Assembly: GCA_949126835.1 (NCBI GenBank)
Contig: OX421495.1
Span: forward strand, 21,008,958 to 21,072,957
DNA: 64,000 nucleotides
Direction of reading: 5' to 3'
Source: Anisus vortex
Taxonomy: Eukaryota; Mollusca; Gastropoda; Planorbidae
Within the stretch, counting starts at the first letter, position 1, and the number at the start of each line of letters is the position of its first letter. Below the pieces are notes generated by a model, which did not search any database, was not told the DNA's origin, and saw only the letters and a program-made list of their open reading frames with translations. A program made the position numbers and the translations under genes. This document shows, in pieces, positions 9,980 through 20,524 of this stretch.

Positions 9980-11029
9980 ACACAAACTATTTTAATATGT
10001 GTATTTAGTATATTTCGTTGTTGTTTTTTTTTTTTTTTTTTTTTTTTTTGGGGGGGGTGGGAAGATCCAAATCTTGTAGCCATTCAAGATGTGCAATTTC
10101 CGGCAACAACGGGACGTGACGTCCTTGATTGGAAACTCGTGTAGGAAAAATTCATATTGCCACGTGTTTTGAATCTTAACCCGGTTCTCATTTTTAACAA
10201 AAACTTTTAAAATATGGGCTTTAGTGGGTCATGTCTTGTTTTCTTTGTTCCCTTGTAAAACGCCACCTCGATATGGGGCTCACGGATTTGCTTACTTTAG
10301 CAATTTGAAATCTCGTAGCTTAGGACTGGTTTTAATTACTTAAAAAAAAAATACAAAGTCCTTTATTTGGTAATATCAAACTTAAAACAAATAATTATAA
10401 TGCTTCTAAAATCAACCTCTAAAGTTGCCCTTTAATGGGCGAAAATGATAATTTCCGCTCGCTGACAGATTAATTTGTAACAACAGAGTAATCTTTGTTA
10501 CTCTTTATTCAATTTCAACATAAAAAAGTATCCTAATGTCTCCTAGTCTATAGACAAAGTAATGTGTGAATAATAAATTGTATCAAATAATTCATTTCTA
10601 GGGAATAAACTGATACTTAAAGATCAAACTGTGGCAGGGTGGCCCCTTTGTTCTGTTAGCTTTACTCCCCCCCCCCCCCCCCACACGTTCTCTGTGGACA
10701 GCTAGCGGAATTAAACAACGAGTCCAATAGTTGTCATTAACTGCGCAGTGTTCTTGAGACGTGCACAATTTCTCAATAGTTTATTTCTGTCTGACGGGTT
10801 CATTTGCAACCAGAAGTTTGACCCAGACTTAAAAAGGTGCCTGGGTCTGGGGGAGGGGGGGGGGGACATCTGAAGTACATTTTGCGCATTTTCTGGCGCA
10901 GTCACATTTTTAATGGTTCAGAGAGTCGTTAGTTTCCGAAACATGTGTTGCTTCAGCCTGTTTTGTGCCTTATCTGTAAAAGTCTAAAAAAATAAATAAT
11001 TTGTTGCTTTTCGTTGGAAGGTTTGTAGC
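9978..11029. other. Unassigned DNA with homopolymer runs
   Basis: Contains a T run (10022-10049), a C run (10668-10682) and a G run (10851-10865). No gene or family recognised. Confidence 0.5.
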
Positions 11030-11212
11030 TAGAGATTTAAAAGCTTATGTGGCGCCCCAAGGCAAAAGTTTCAGCGCCGCCTCCTTGTATACTGTAACTA
11101 ATTGTTTAGTGCTATATTTGCTATATTTAGACTACATTTGCCGCCCCCCTGGAAGTGCCGCCCACGGGCAAATGCCCCCCTCTGCCCCCCCCTCCTCTAT
11201 GTGAGGGCACTG
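11030..11212 (+). mobile_element. hAT-type MITE, about 180 bp
   Basis: Same family as the copy at 54482-54644 on the opposite strand. Shared blocks are GCGCCCCAAGGCAAAAG, TACTGTAACTAATTGTTTAG and TTAGACTACATTTGCCG. The right end is GAGGGCACTG. Flanking 8-mers TTTGTAGC (11022-11029) and TTTGTAGT (11213-11220) match at 7 of 8 positions. It lies 88 bp before the LTR element. Confidence 0.7.
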
Positions 11213-11435
11213 TTTGTAGTAGATTATGCATCGCTTCCAAAGTGGTCAGTTGCAAACTAATTGTGATATGTAGGATAATGTAGGCCTTATTTATAACTAC
11301 TGTTACGAGTAGATTTATTTCCATATTATATTGGTTCTGTTATTATTAACTAAAGTTAAAATGAAATAATCTTAAACCCGAAATGTTTCCGTGTTAGGAA
11401 TAAAACATGCATATGTCTAGACACTACGTCATAGC

Positions 11436-11442
11436 TATAAAA
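11436..11442 (+). promoter_or_regulatory. TATA box in LTR
   Basis: TATAAAA lies about 135 bp inside the LTR, placing transcription start near 11465-11470. It is repeated in the right LTR at 17998-18004. The assignment rests on motif and position only. Confidence 0.6.
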
Positions 11443-11647
11443 TACGTCCTATGCACGAGGGTGGAATACCGTTTAGTTTAGTTCTAGTTTGGGCGCTAAT
11501 GTGTGAGGACTGTTTTTGACCACTTTCTTAAAGATAGGATTACAGCTTAACTCATTATAGAAGAATCTCAACTGATTAAGTTTCATTATATAATACTGGT
11601 ACATGTATTCTGTGGTATTGTTATATTTTATCATCTCAACTTGTTGG

Positions 11648-11653
11648 AATAAA
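11648..11653 (+). terminator. Polyadenylation signal in LTR
   Basis: AATAAA about 210 bp after the TATA box, followed within 20 bp by GT/T-rich DNA. Together with the TATA box it delimits a plausible R region. The equivalent site is in the right LTR at 18210-18215. Confidence 0.55.
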
Positions 11654-11905
11654 ATTGTGTTCAATTTCAAACAGGATTGTGGATTTCCTATATATTAAGG
11701 TACAGTTTATCTAAATCACTTTATACACAAAAGATTCATATCGCGACGAGTCAAATAAACATCAAAACTAATTCAATAACATCAATATAAATTCTTATAC
11801 AACCTTGTGAGATCCAAGATGGATATGAATCAAAATAATATATAATAATACATTACTAAAAATATCATCTAACGTCAGTAGCTGATTTCGCACGTGACAA
11901 AAGAT

Positions 11906-11923
11906 TGGGGGCTCAAGTCCTGG
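11906..11923 (+). other. Candidate primer-binding site
   Basis: TGGGGGCTCAAGTCC begins 7 bp after the left LTR. TGG is expected opposite a tRNA CCA end. The tRNA could not be identified, and the stretch also resembles a tRNA B box on the plus strand, so the call is tentative. Confidence 0.35.
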
Positions 11924-12178
11924 ATCTAAAGTTTGTATGTATAAGAAATTAAGAATATACAACTGTTTTAGTGAAAACGATTTACAACAAATATTTATTC
12001 AAATTCTGTCTACGTGGGAGGCACTGTCTGTGTTCGGACATACTGTTGTCAGCTTTGTACACAACCATCCTTAAAATTTATCTTCTACAAATTAACAGTG
12101 GTGTAAAATATTTCAAAGGACTTTATAAAAGGTAAAGTTGAAATTTTTTATCTTCTATTTACGTCATTAATATAAAAC

Positions 12179-15124
12179 ATGGCGGAAGCTAATCTTACGT
12201 TGGAGCAATTGAATATTTTTGCTATCACTTCAGAACAGTTAACTAGCATGTCACTAACCCAGTTAAAAGAGATGGCAAATTCTCTGGGAATAGACATTAC
12301 TGAAGTTACACCAGTAAGGAGTAAATTGATTCAAGATATTAAGGAATGTTTGAAAAGACATGGTGCAATGCTTGAAGAAAATACTATGAATAATGAAGAA
12401 TCAGTGGTTCTCAATGTATCAGAAACCCTGAAAACAGACATAAATAACCATGAATTTAAAATGAATGGAAATGAACTAAGTGCAGACATGAAATTCCAGT
12501 TAGAAATGAAGAAGTTAGAAATTCAAGTACAATTAGAGGGTAAAAGAATAGAAGTACAATTACAATTGAAGGAGAAAGAATTGGAAAAAGAAAGAATCGC
12601 TAGTAATGAAAGGATTGAATTGGCAAAGTCTCGTTCATCAACTCATACGATTCAGGAAACAAATAATGTAGAACTATATAAGTTTAAAAAGCATGTCCCA
12701 AGCATGGAGAACATAGAGATTGATGAGTTCTTTATGGTCTTCGAAAGAAACTCGATCGATTATAAATTTCCTGAAGATAAGAAAGCCGTACTTTTACGTT
12801 CAGCTCTAACAAAAGGCAAGGCTCTAGATGTTGTATTGAATTTGACTCCAGAGGAATGCAATGATTATGAACTAATAAAGAGCAGAGTACTATTGAGTTA
12901 TGTTCTAACTCCAGAAAAGTATCGAAAGTTATATCGTGAGTACAAGAAGGAACCAGAAGTTTCACATGTTGACTTCCTGAGATTAGAGAAAAAGTATTTT
13001 GATCGATGGTTACGTTCTAAGAATGTGAATAAAGATTATGAGAAACTATATAATCTCATACTGATGGAGGATTTTACTGAGAAGATTCGCACTGATATAA
13101 AAGTTCATTTGGCTGATCGTGGTATTGAAATAGCAGAACAAGCAGCAGTTAAAGCCGATGAATACGTCATTATTCACCCGCATAGCCATTATTTTCAAAA
13201 TGACAGAACAAGTTTGAGGACTCAAAACAGTAATACAGAGAGGAAGTTAAGATCGACAGAGGATAAAAGTAAACAAAAAGCCGATAAACAAGAGAATTCA
13301 AGTTTTGTACAAAAGAGAATTACCTGTACATTCTGTAAGAAAGATGGACATATAAAAGAGAATTGTTGGAGTCTACATAAAGAGAAAAGACCCATTAAAA
13401 ACAAGAACAACGTGGTTTTATCACACATCGCCGTACAAACTGAAACTCACATAAATAAAACTGCCCACAAAAGAATTAAAGCTAATAGAAAGACATTTGA
13501 TGTTAGTCATGGGGAGATGGCGAAACACGCATGTCCAAGTTGCTCAAAGTCGGAAAAAGTCTTTGAAATGAAGACCGAGGCTATTGAACATTCTAGTTTC
13601 AACTCCAAAGGGAGTGTGACAGATGAACCATCAGTAAATAAAACGTTTACTTATGGAGGCAGTAGTGTAGCAAGAAACTCAGTAGGCAGAGAACTACCCG
13701 AGTGCATGCTATCGGATGTTAGCGAGGGCTATGTGTCACCTATAGATAATCAAGCTAGAGAACGGAAGATTAAAATTCTACGTGACTCCGGTGCTGATAT
13801 ATCTCTACTGTTGAAGAATACTGTACCAACGTCGAAATTGACTCATACAGGCCAGTATGCCTTGATCAGTACTATGGCTGGAACACTTACGGCACCGTTA
13901 CATCGTATACAGTTGAAGAGTAATTACTTCACTGGATCTGTTATTGTTGGGATAGTGAAGAAATTTCCCTACAGAGGCATTTCATTACTTTTAGGAAGTG
14001 ACATTGCCAAAAATCAGGTACATCCTGTACTTAAAGAAACCAAAGACTCTGTTCAGTGTAGGAATACTGAAAATTCAGTATGTGTTATCACCAGAGCTAT
14101 GGAGAAACAGCAGATGACTAATGAATCGACAAAGAAACCAGAACCAACACCAGAGATTGACCTGCAAGCAACCTTCATGGCGGATGTTCTGGGTGGTCAC
14201 TCAAGTCATACTGATCAAAATAATTTGTCGCCTAGACAACTACTCATTCTTGCTCAAGGCAAAGATCCAGAGATCGGGAAGCTAAAAGAGGAAGCAAAGA
14301 ATGAAGGAGAATTAGAAACAATGGCCGCAGGTTATTACCTGAGGGACGACTTGTTAATGAGGAAATGGAGAGGGAAAGAAAACGACGATGAAACATGCAG
14401 CGAAGTACATCAAATCGTGGTACCCAATGTTTACCGCAAGGACATACTACATATGGCCCATGATTCACCGTATGCTGGTCACCTAGGGATTCAGAAAACC
14501 TTCGATAGGATTCTTCCATATTTCTTCTGGCCTGGCCTACGTCGTGACGTCACATCGTTTTGCAGATCATGTCATGTCTGCCAGATGGTCGGCAAGCCGA
14601 ATCAGACCATTCCGGTAGCTCCTCTACGACCCATACCAGCATTCTCAGAACCCTTCAGTCACATCATTATAGACTGCGTCGGTCCGTTGCCTAAAACTAA
14701 GGCTGGCCACCAGTATCTGTTCACTATAATGTGTTCGGCAACGAGATTTCCAGAGGCTATTCCTCTACGTAGCATAAATGCCGACAAAATATCTGATGCA
14801 CTTATCGGATTCTTCACCCGATATGGTCTTCCGAAAACCGTGCAGTCAGATCAAGGTTCAAATTTCACATCGAAGTTATTTCGCCAAGTCTTAGAACGGC
14901 TGGGTATTCGTCATGCAGTATCGAGTGCATATCATCCACAGAGTCAAGGCGCACTGGAACGATACCACCAAACATTGAAAAATATGCTCCGTACTTTCTG
15001 TTTCGAGCATAACGACGACTGGGATCGTGGTATTCCCTTCGCACTCTTCGCAACTAGAGAGGCTGTACAAGAATCTCTTGGTTTCAGTCCCTTTGAACTG
15101 GTATTCGGACACACAGTTCGTTGA
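12179..15124 (+). CDS. Gag-protease-integrase polyprotein, first part
   Basis: 981 codons starting ATGGCGGAAGC. Residues 1-60 are SAP-like (TLEQLNIFAI to KECL). Residues about 105-155 form a Lys/Glu-rich coiled coil. Residues about 165-330 resemble a capsid with SCAN-like helices (LYNLILMEDF, AEQAAVKADEYV). A CCHC zinc knuckle is at C383, C386, H391 and C396. The aspartic protease motif DSGAD is at 536-540. The integrase zinc module is H761, H768, C798 and C801. The DDE core is D832, D891 and E927 (35 residues between the last two). The frame ends at TGA 15122-15124, but the same frame stays open after it and carries the integrase C-terminal module. The product would make virus-like particles, process the polyprotein and insert the cDNA. 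Confidence 0.93.
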   Translation: MAEANLTLEQLNIFAITSEQLTSMSLTQLKEMANSLGIDITEVTPVRSKLIQDIKECLKRHGAMLEENTMNNEESVVLNVSETLKTDINNHEFKMNGNELSADMKFQLEMKKLEIQVQLEGKRIEVQLQLKEKELEKERIASNERIELAKSRSSTHTIQETNNVELYKFKKHVPSMENIEIDEFFMVFERNSIDYKFPEDKKAVLLRSALTKGKALDVVLNLTPEECNDYELIKSRVLLSYVLTPEKYRKLYREYKKEPEVSHVDFLRLEKKYFDRWLRSKNVNKDYEKLYNLILMEDFTEKIRTDIKVHLADRGIEIAEQAAVKADEYVIIHPHSHYFQNDRTSLRTQNSNTERKLRSTEDKSKQKADKQENSSFVQKRITCTFCKKDGHIKENCWSLHKEKRPIKNKNNVVLSHIAVQTETHINKTAHKRIKANRKTFDVSHGEMAKHACPSCSKSEKVFEMKTEAIEHSSFNSKGSVTDEPSVNKTFTYGGSSVARNSVGRELPECMLSDVSEGYVSPIDNQARERKIKILRDSGADISLLLKNTVPTSKLTHTGQYALISTMAGTLTAPLHRIQLKSNYFTGSVIVGIVKKFPYRGISLLLGSDIAKNQVHPVLKETKDSVQCRNTENSVCVITRAMEKQQMTNESTKKPEPTPEIDLQATFMADVLGGHSSHTDQNNLSPRQLLILAQGKDPEIGKLKEEAKNEGELETMAAGYYLRDDLLMRKWRGKENDDETCSEVHQIVVPNVYRKDILHMAHDSPYAGHLGIQKTFDRILPYFFWPGLRRDVTSFCRSCHVCQMVGKPNQTIPVAPLRPIPAFSEPFSHIIIDCVGPLPKTKAGHQYLFTIMCSATRFPEAIPLRSINADKISDALIGFFTRYGLPKTVQSDQGSNFTSKLFRQVLERLGIRHAVSSAYHPQSQGALERYHQTLKNMLRTFCFEHNDDWDRGIPFALFATREAVQESLGFSPFELVFGHTVR
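15122..15124 (+). other. In-frame TGA inside the integrase region
   Basis: The stop falls after FGHTVR, between the catalytic core and the C-terminal module of integrase. Stop or frameshift signals in LTR elements normally sit at the Gag/Pol border, so this position suggests a nonsense change rather than programmed readthrough. That is inference. Confidence 0.8.
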
Positions 15125-15151
15125 CCACTAAAGCTGTTACAAGAGACATGG

Positions 15152-16999
15152 TTGTCATCCACTGAAGACACTGGTCTACTGACATACGTGGAAAATTTTA
15201 AAAATAGACTGTATAATGCATTAAAAGTTGTCAGATCTAATCTTTTACAGGCACAAGACAGGATGAAGGTCTATTATGACGTCAACGCAAGAACCCGTAT
15301 CTTCCAACCTGGTGATAAAGTTCTCATGCTGACGCCACTGTCTGGTCAACCCCTGAGTGCCAAGTTTACAGGACCCTACGAGGTTATGGCTAAGCTTAGT
15401 GAGGTTAACTATCTTGTAAAGACCCCTGATAGACGGAAATCGCAACGAGTGTGCCATATCAATATGTTGAAACCATACATTACCAGAGAAGAACAAAATG
15501 TTGTTGCCTCGGTAAACACTGTTATTAAAGTCGGGAATAATTCACCCGAAATTGAGCGTGAAGTGGCAGAAAGCAAACTGCAAAATACAAAGGCTCTGAA
15601 AAACCTAAATGAAAAATTGGCACATTTACCTGATTGCGAACAATCCGCTATCAAAGGTCTAATTAATGAAAATATCCATTTATTTGGAGATGTACCTAGT
15701 AGAACTAGTGTAGTTAAGCATGATGTTATTTTAAATGAAAATACTAAAGCTATTAAACAACATCCATACAGGTCAAATCCTATCCAGTTAGAATGCATCC
15801 GTAAAGAGGTTCACTACATGCTTGACAATGACATTATTACACCTAGTAGTAGTGACTGGTCTTCCCCTTGCGTATTGGTACCTAAAGCCGATGGATCCAT
15901 GAGGTTTTGTGTGGACTACCGTAAGGTAAACAAAGTGACAAAAACTGATTCCTATCCAATACCAAGAATCGACGATCTAATAGATCAAGTGAGTAATGCT
16001 AAGTTTGTGACGAAAATTGACCTATTGACGGCGTATTTTCAGATTCCCCTGACGGAGAGGGCTCAGGAGATATCATCGTTTGTAACCCCTGACGGACTGT
16101 ACAAATTTAAGGTCATGCCCTTTGGTATGGTTAATGCACCCTCTACTTTTCAACGGTTAATAAATACCATTACTCAGGACATTCCTAAATGTCATGCATA
16201 CCTCGATGATATTGTTGTCTTTAGTGACGATTTTAAATCTCATTTAGATCAACTACATTTGTTATTTACGAAATTGACTCGTTCTAATCTCACCATTAAC
16301 TTGACTAAGAGTCAGTTCTGCCATGCAACCATCGAGTATCTAGGTCACATAGTGGGAAATGGTTTGGTAAAACCATTAAATGCAAAGGTTAAGGCTGTTC
16401 GTGAGTTCCCTGTTCCTGAAACCTGTAAACAACTCCGTAGTTTTCTCGGGATGGCGGGGTACTACCGTCGGTTCTGTCAAAATTTCTCAACCATTACATG
16501 TCCATTAACAAATCTATTAAAGAAGAATTGCACTTTCAAATGGTCTAATGAATGCCACCAGGCCTTTGATAAATTAAAAGATGTTCTTTCTGAGGCACCT
16601 GTATTAGTAACACCCAATTACAGTAAACCCTTTAAAATTACCGTTGACGCGTGTGATACAGGGATGGGAGCGGTCATTTCCCAAAAGGGTGATGATTCAC
16701 TGGAACACCCGATTAGTTTTTACTCTCAAAAATTTGATAAGCATCAAAGAAACTATAGTGTGATAGAAAAGGAACTTTTAGGATTAATCCTGGCATTTAA
16801 ACATTTTGATTTTTATATCAATGGTTCTCCATATCCAATTGATATTTTAACTGATCATAACCCTTTAGTTTTCCTTTCCAGGGTTAAACAGAACCAAAGA
16901 ATTATTCGCTGGAGCTTATTCCTCCAAGCATATAATTTAAATGTGTTATATTTACCAGGTAAACAAAATGTGGTCGCTGAGACGTTGTCGCGCATGTAA
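15152..16999 (+). CDS. Integrase C-terminus, reverse transcriptase and RNase H
   Basis: Same frame as the preceding coding region (offset divisible by three), so there is no frameshift. The open stretch runs from 15125, and the TTG at 15152 is unlikely to be a true start. Counting from 15152, the integrase GPY module is at 74-76 (KFTGPYEVM). Reverse transcriptase spans about 205-385, with catalytic D290 (KIDLLTAYFQI) and YLDD at 350-353. RNase H spans about 490-615, with D499, E541 and D568 (TVDAC, EKELLG, LTDHNP). It ends in VVAETLSRM, as is usual for RNase H of this superfamily. Without an upstream start it depends on reading past the TGA. No further disabling change was seen. Confidence 0.93.
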   Translation: MSSTEDTGLLTYVENFKNRLYNALKVVRSNLLQAQDRMKVYYDVNARTRIFQPGDKVLMLTPLSGQPLSAKFTGPYEVMAKLSEVNYLVKTPDRRKSQRVCHINMLKPYITREEQNVVASVNTVIKVGNNSPEIEREVAESKLQNTKALKNLNEKLAHLPDCEQSAIKGLINENIHLFGDVPSRTSVVKHDVILNENTKAIKQHPYRSNPIQLECIRKEVHYMLDNDIITPSSSDWSSPCVLVPKADGSMRFCVDYRKVNKVTKTDSYPIPRIDDLIDQVSNAKFVTKIDLLTAYFQIPLTERAQEISSFVTPDGLYKFKVMPFGMVNAPSTFQRLINTITQDIPKCHAYLDDIVVFSDDFKSHLDQLHLLFTKLTRSNLTINLTKSQFCHATIEYLGHIVGNGLVKPLNAKVKAVREFPVPETCKQLRSFLGMAGYYRRFCQNFSTITCPLTNLLKKNCTFKWSNECHQAFDKLKDVLSEAPVLVTPNYSKPFKITVDACDTGMGAVISQKGDDSLEHPISFYSQKFDKHQRNYSVIEKELLGLILAFKHFDFYINGSPYPIDILTDHNPLVFLSRVKQNQRIIRWSLFLQAYNLNVLYLPGKQNVVAETLSRM

Positions 17000-17849
17000 C
17001 TGGTAAACCAGAAGATAAAGTCAGTTTCTCATGAAATGTTTTTCTTTTATGTCATTCATTGTATTGATTAACATTTATATTATTGTAAATATGACAATAA
17101 ATAAACTATGTTTTGAAATATTGCAATATGAAACATTACAGAACAAAACTTCAAATTCTACTAGAAACAATCATACGTTGTAAGGTAAAAGGTAACTATT
17201 GCATACATCAGTTGCACACACACCGGTATTTAACTTGAATACATCCACACTTGTGTTTGTTCAATTGATTATTGATGTGTTTTGAAAATTGTTTGTTTCT
17301 ATGTCGTCATGTTATAATTTGGATGTCTTATTTTATGCTATGTAAAAGCTAAATCAGCTGAGATTATAACATTTTTTTTTTTAAATATTCTTGATGTCAT
17401 AATTGAGACATCATAATAATCATATAATAACTGAAAATCATTAGTTAATGATACAGTGATCGGTTATAAATAAATTAAATTTTCTAAAGAATTATCTATC
17501 AATTATTAATCGGTTCCACTTATTTGGGTAATTCATATCAATTCTGTGGGAATTGGTTATTGGTGGTAATAGTTTTATGGTCAACGTTGTACACACAATA
17601 ATCATAATTGTAAATATTAATTGATAAATAAATGTTTAATTAATAATCATTGTTAACATAATGTGATAAGGGATTCCATAATAGCGACTTTGTTATTAAG
17701 GGGATATGTAATATATGGTTCATTTTAATCTTTAAAAGATTGTCCAATAGTCAATTAAATCTTACGAAAAGTTTGGGAATTCGGTTCATTTTATGGGTAC
17801 TCTACAAAGAATTCCATACTTAACGCTGTCTGTAATTCCTTTGTGTCTT
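17000..17849 (+). other. 3' non-coding part of the LTR element
   Basis: AT-rich, with no open frame of note and no envelope-like protein. It ends at the polypurine tract. Confidence 0.7.
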
Positions 17850-17862
17850 AAGGGGGGGCGAG
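17850..17862 (+). other. Polypurine tract
   Basis: AAGGGGGGGCGAG lies directly against the right LTR, the expected position of the plus-strand primer. Confidence 0.8.
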
Positions 17863-18461
17863 TGTTACGAGTAGATTTATTTCCATATTATATTGGTTCT
17901 GTTATTATTAACTAAAGTTAAAATGAAATAATCTTAAACCCGAAATGTTTCCGTGTTAGGAATAAAACATGCATATGTCTAGACACTACGTCATAGCTAT
18001 AAAATACGTCCTATGCACGAGGGTGGAATACCGTTTAGTTTAGTTCTAGTTTGGGCGCTAATGTGTGAGGACTGTTTTTGACCACTTTCTTAAAGATAGG
18101 ATTACAGCTTAACTCATTATAGAAGAATCTCAACTGATTAAGTTTCATTATATAATACTGGTACATGTATTCTGTGGTATTGTTATATTTTATCATCTCA
18201 ACTTGTTGGAATAAAATTGTGTTCAATTTCAAACAGGATTGTGGATTTCCTATATATTAAGGTACAGTTTATCTAAATCACTTTATACACAAAAGATTCA
18301 TATCGCGACGAGTCAAATAAACATCAAAACTAATTCAATAACATCAATATAAATTCTTATACAACCTTGTGAGATCCAAGATGGATATGAATCAAAATAA
18401 TATATAATAATACATTACTAAAAATATCATCTAACGTCAGTAGCTGATTTCGCACGTGACA
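17863..18461 (+). repeat. Right LTR (599 bp)
   Basis: Same length as the left LTR and no mismatch found by eye. Followed by CTAC, the duplicated target. Confidence 0.95.
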
Positions 18462-18465
18462 CTAC

Positions 18466-19205
18466 TAAATTTAAAAACACTTTTTTGGGGGGGATTTTTC
18501 TTTTTGTTATCATTTGTTATACTTGCACAAACATTTTTTATAATCAAAGAGACTAATGTGGGCCTATTTTTATAATATTATTATGCAATCATGTTTTTTT
18601 TTTAATGATAAGGTTGGGAATTTCAAAACAAGGGTGCACAAATTTTTTTCTGTAAAAACAACATCATCATAAGTTTTTCATAAAGACATTAAACACTCTA
18701 ACTATTTGTTGACATAAAAAATTTCGCCTGCAGAATAATTTTCTAAAAAATAATCATGCAAAAACAAACAAACAGCTCATTTCTATAAACAAAAATGTAC
18801 ACACAAATGGATGTGTCAACAAAATATTATAATAATAAAAAAAACAACAACAACAATAATTTAAAAAACAAAAACTATGTCTACTGAACATCGGTTCAAA
18901 TTTAGCACTTACAAAAATTCTCTTTAAACCAATGTCTGACTAACACTTAACTTTTTTATTTCTCAAATTTTTCTGTGATTTATAGAAGAAGAAAAAAGTT
19001 TCTTTCTTTAAGAGTAAAGTGAATGAAAAGAGAGAATTTCGGCTTCTAGTGTGGATTGTCACGAAAGACAAATTTGATGCAATTTGTTTAGTCATGTTTG
19101 GCACGCGACGTTCATCAATTTGGCCGACTTCTTTTAAATTGCTTTAGTTTATACATAAATGCCCCTGTTTGACTGATTCAGTGGTGCAGTTGTTTTAAAA
19201 ATAAG
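18466..19205. other. AT-rich DNA without recognised gene
   Basis: Only T- and A-rich runs are seen. No open frame or repeat family recognised. Confidence 0.6.
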
Positions 19206-19418
19206 GCATTTGTTTTAACACTTGGGCATTTGTTTTATCACTGGGGCATTTGTTTTATCACTGGGGCATTTGTTTTATCACTGGGACATTTGTTTTATCA
19301 CTGGGGTATTTGTTTTAACACTGGGGCATTTGTTTTATCACTGGGGCATTTGTTTTAACACTGGGGCATTTGTTTTATCACTGGGGCATTTGTTTTATCA
19401 CTGGGACATTTGTTTTAA
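19206..19418. repeat. 20-bp minisatellite, about 11 copies
   Basis: Unit GGGGCATTTGTTTTATCACT with few variants, ending in an (ATA)n tract at 19416-19440. One more partial copy occurs at 19491-19512. The 104-codon plus frame is repeat-encoded. Confidence 0.9.
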
Positions 19419-19518
19419 TAATAATAATAATAATAATAATGAAGCTTACATAGCGCATATCCCGCAATCAGTTCTATGCGCAATACATTTTAACACTGGG
19501 GCATTTGTTTTAAAATCA

Positions 19519-20024
19519 TTCACATCATTTACATAATTCACATTTTTCACAACATAGACATCATTCACTAATTTTTCACATCATTCACATCATTTACATC
19601 AGTCACATTTTTCACATCATTCACATCATTCACATCATTCACATCATTCACATCATTCACATCATTCTCATCATTCACATCATTCACATTTTTCACATCA
19701 TTCACATCATTCACATCATTCATATCATTCACATCATTCACATCATTCACATCATTCACATCATTCTCATCGTTCACATCATTCACATCATTCACATCAT
19801 TCACATCATTCACATCATTCACATCATTCACATCATTCACATCATTCACATCATTCACATTTTTCACATTTTTCACATCATTCACATCATTCACATCATT
19901 CACATCATTCACATCATTCATATCATTCATATCATTCACATTACTTACATCATTCACATCATTCACATCATTCACATCATTCACATCATTCACATCATTC
20001 ACATCATTCTCATCATTCACAGTA
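19519..20024. repeat. 9-bp minisatellite (ACATCATTC)n
   Basis: More than 50 head-to-tail copies with scattered variants (CATTTTTCA, CATTCTCAT). Because 9 is a multiple of 3, the minus strand encodes an uninterrupted Asn-Asp-Val repeat of 169 codons. No upstream coding context supports expression. Confidence 0.9.
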
Positions 20025-20524
20025 TTAAGCAATATCAGGTTCGGATCTACAGTGATGCTAGTGAAAACTTTGTCCATAACTATTATAACAGTTACAGTGT
20101 TTTTTTTCCTTTAAATACATTATATAGATGTGTGTATGTGTTTTGATCAAACTATTTTTCTGCACTCAGAGTATATATCATACAAACAATAGAACAAGCA
20201 GTATATACTGTATAATAATAGATCACTCACAATTAAAATATTACCTAGCCAAAGAGGCCAAATATTATAAATCACAAAGTATATAGGCCACATTACACAA
20301 TACAGATATACATCATAGATACCAGACATAACGCACAACCTCTTTTTAAAATAAACAGGAAATGCCCGTGGCTTGGTATTAACCCAAATTTTCTGTTTAT
20401 ATGTTTGTGCATTGTAAGAGTGCATCCCCCTTTGTTTACGAATAAGATGGCGATCTAATCAAACACGGTTAATTATCGTCTATCGAAAAGACTTTTATTG
20501 TTTTTCTATTAAGTTAATATTATT

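Larger units (their letters stand above)
11301..11899 (+). repeat. Left LTR (599 bp)
   Basis: Begins TGTTACG and ends CGTGACA, giving an imperfect inverted terminal repeat. Reading against 17863-18461 I found no mismatch. The open frame of 65 codons on the minus strand occurs identically in both LTRs and is not considered a gene. Confidence 0.95.
11301..18461 (+). mobile_element. Gmr1-type Ty3/Gypsy LTR retrotransposon, 7161 bp
   Basis: Complete structure: a 599-bp left LTR, leader, Gag-protease-integrase frame, reverse transcriptase-RNase H frame, polypurine tract and a right LTR with no difference seen by eye. A CTAC duplication flanks it (11297-11300 and 18462-18465). Pol domains run protease, integrase, reverse transcriptase, RNase H, so integrase precedes reverse transcriptase. 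In the Ty3/Gypsy lineage this order is known from Gmr1-type elements. No envelope-like frame follows; 17000-17862 is non-coding. One in-frame TGA (15122-15124) lies inside the integrase region. Matching LTRs argue for a very recent insertion. Confidence 0.95.

Noticed and set aside
11473..11670. 65-codon minus frame, found twice (also 18035-18232)
   Set aside because: It lies inside the LTRs and is duplicated only because the LTRs are duplicated. It has no motif.
14244..15171. Several minus-strand frames under the retrotransposon
   Set aside because: They are antisense shadows of the integrase-coding region.
17000..17862. Envelope gene after the polymerase region
   Set aside because: No open frame of useful length, signal peptide or membrane segment exists here; the element is a plain LTR retrotransposon.
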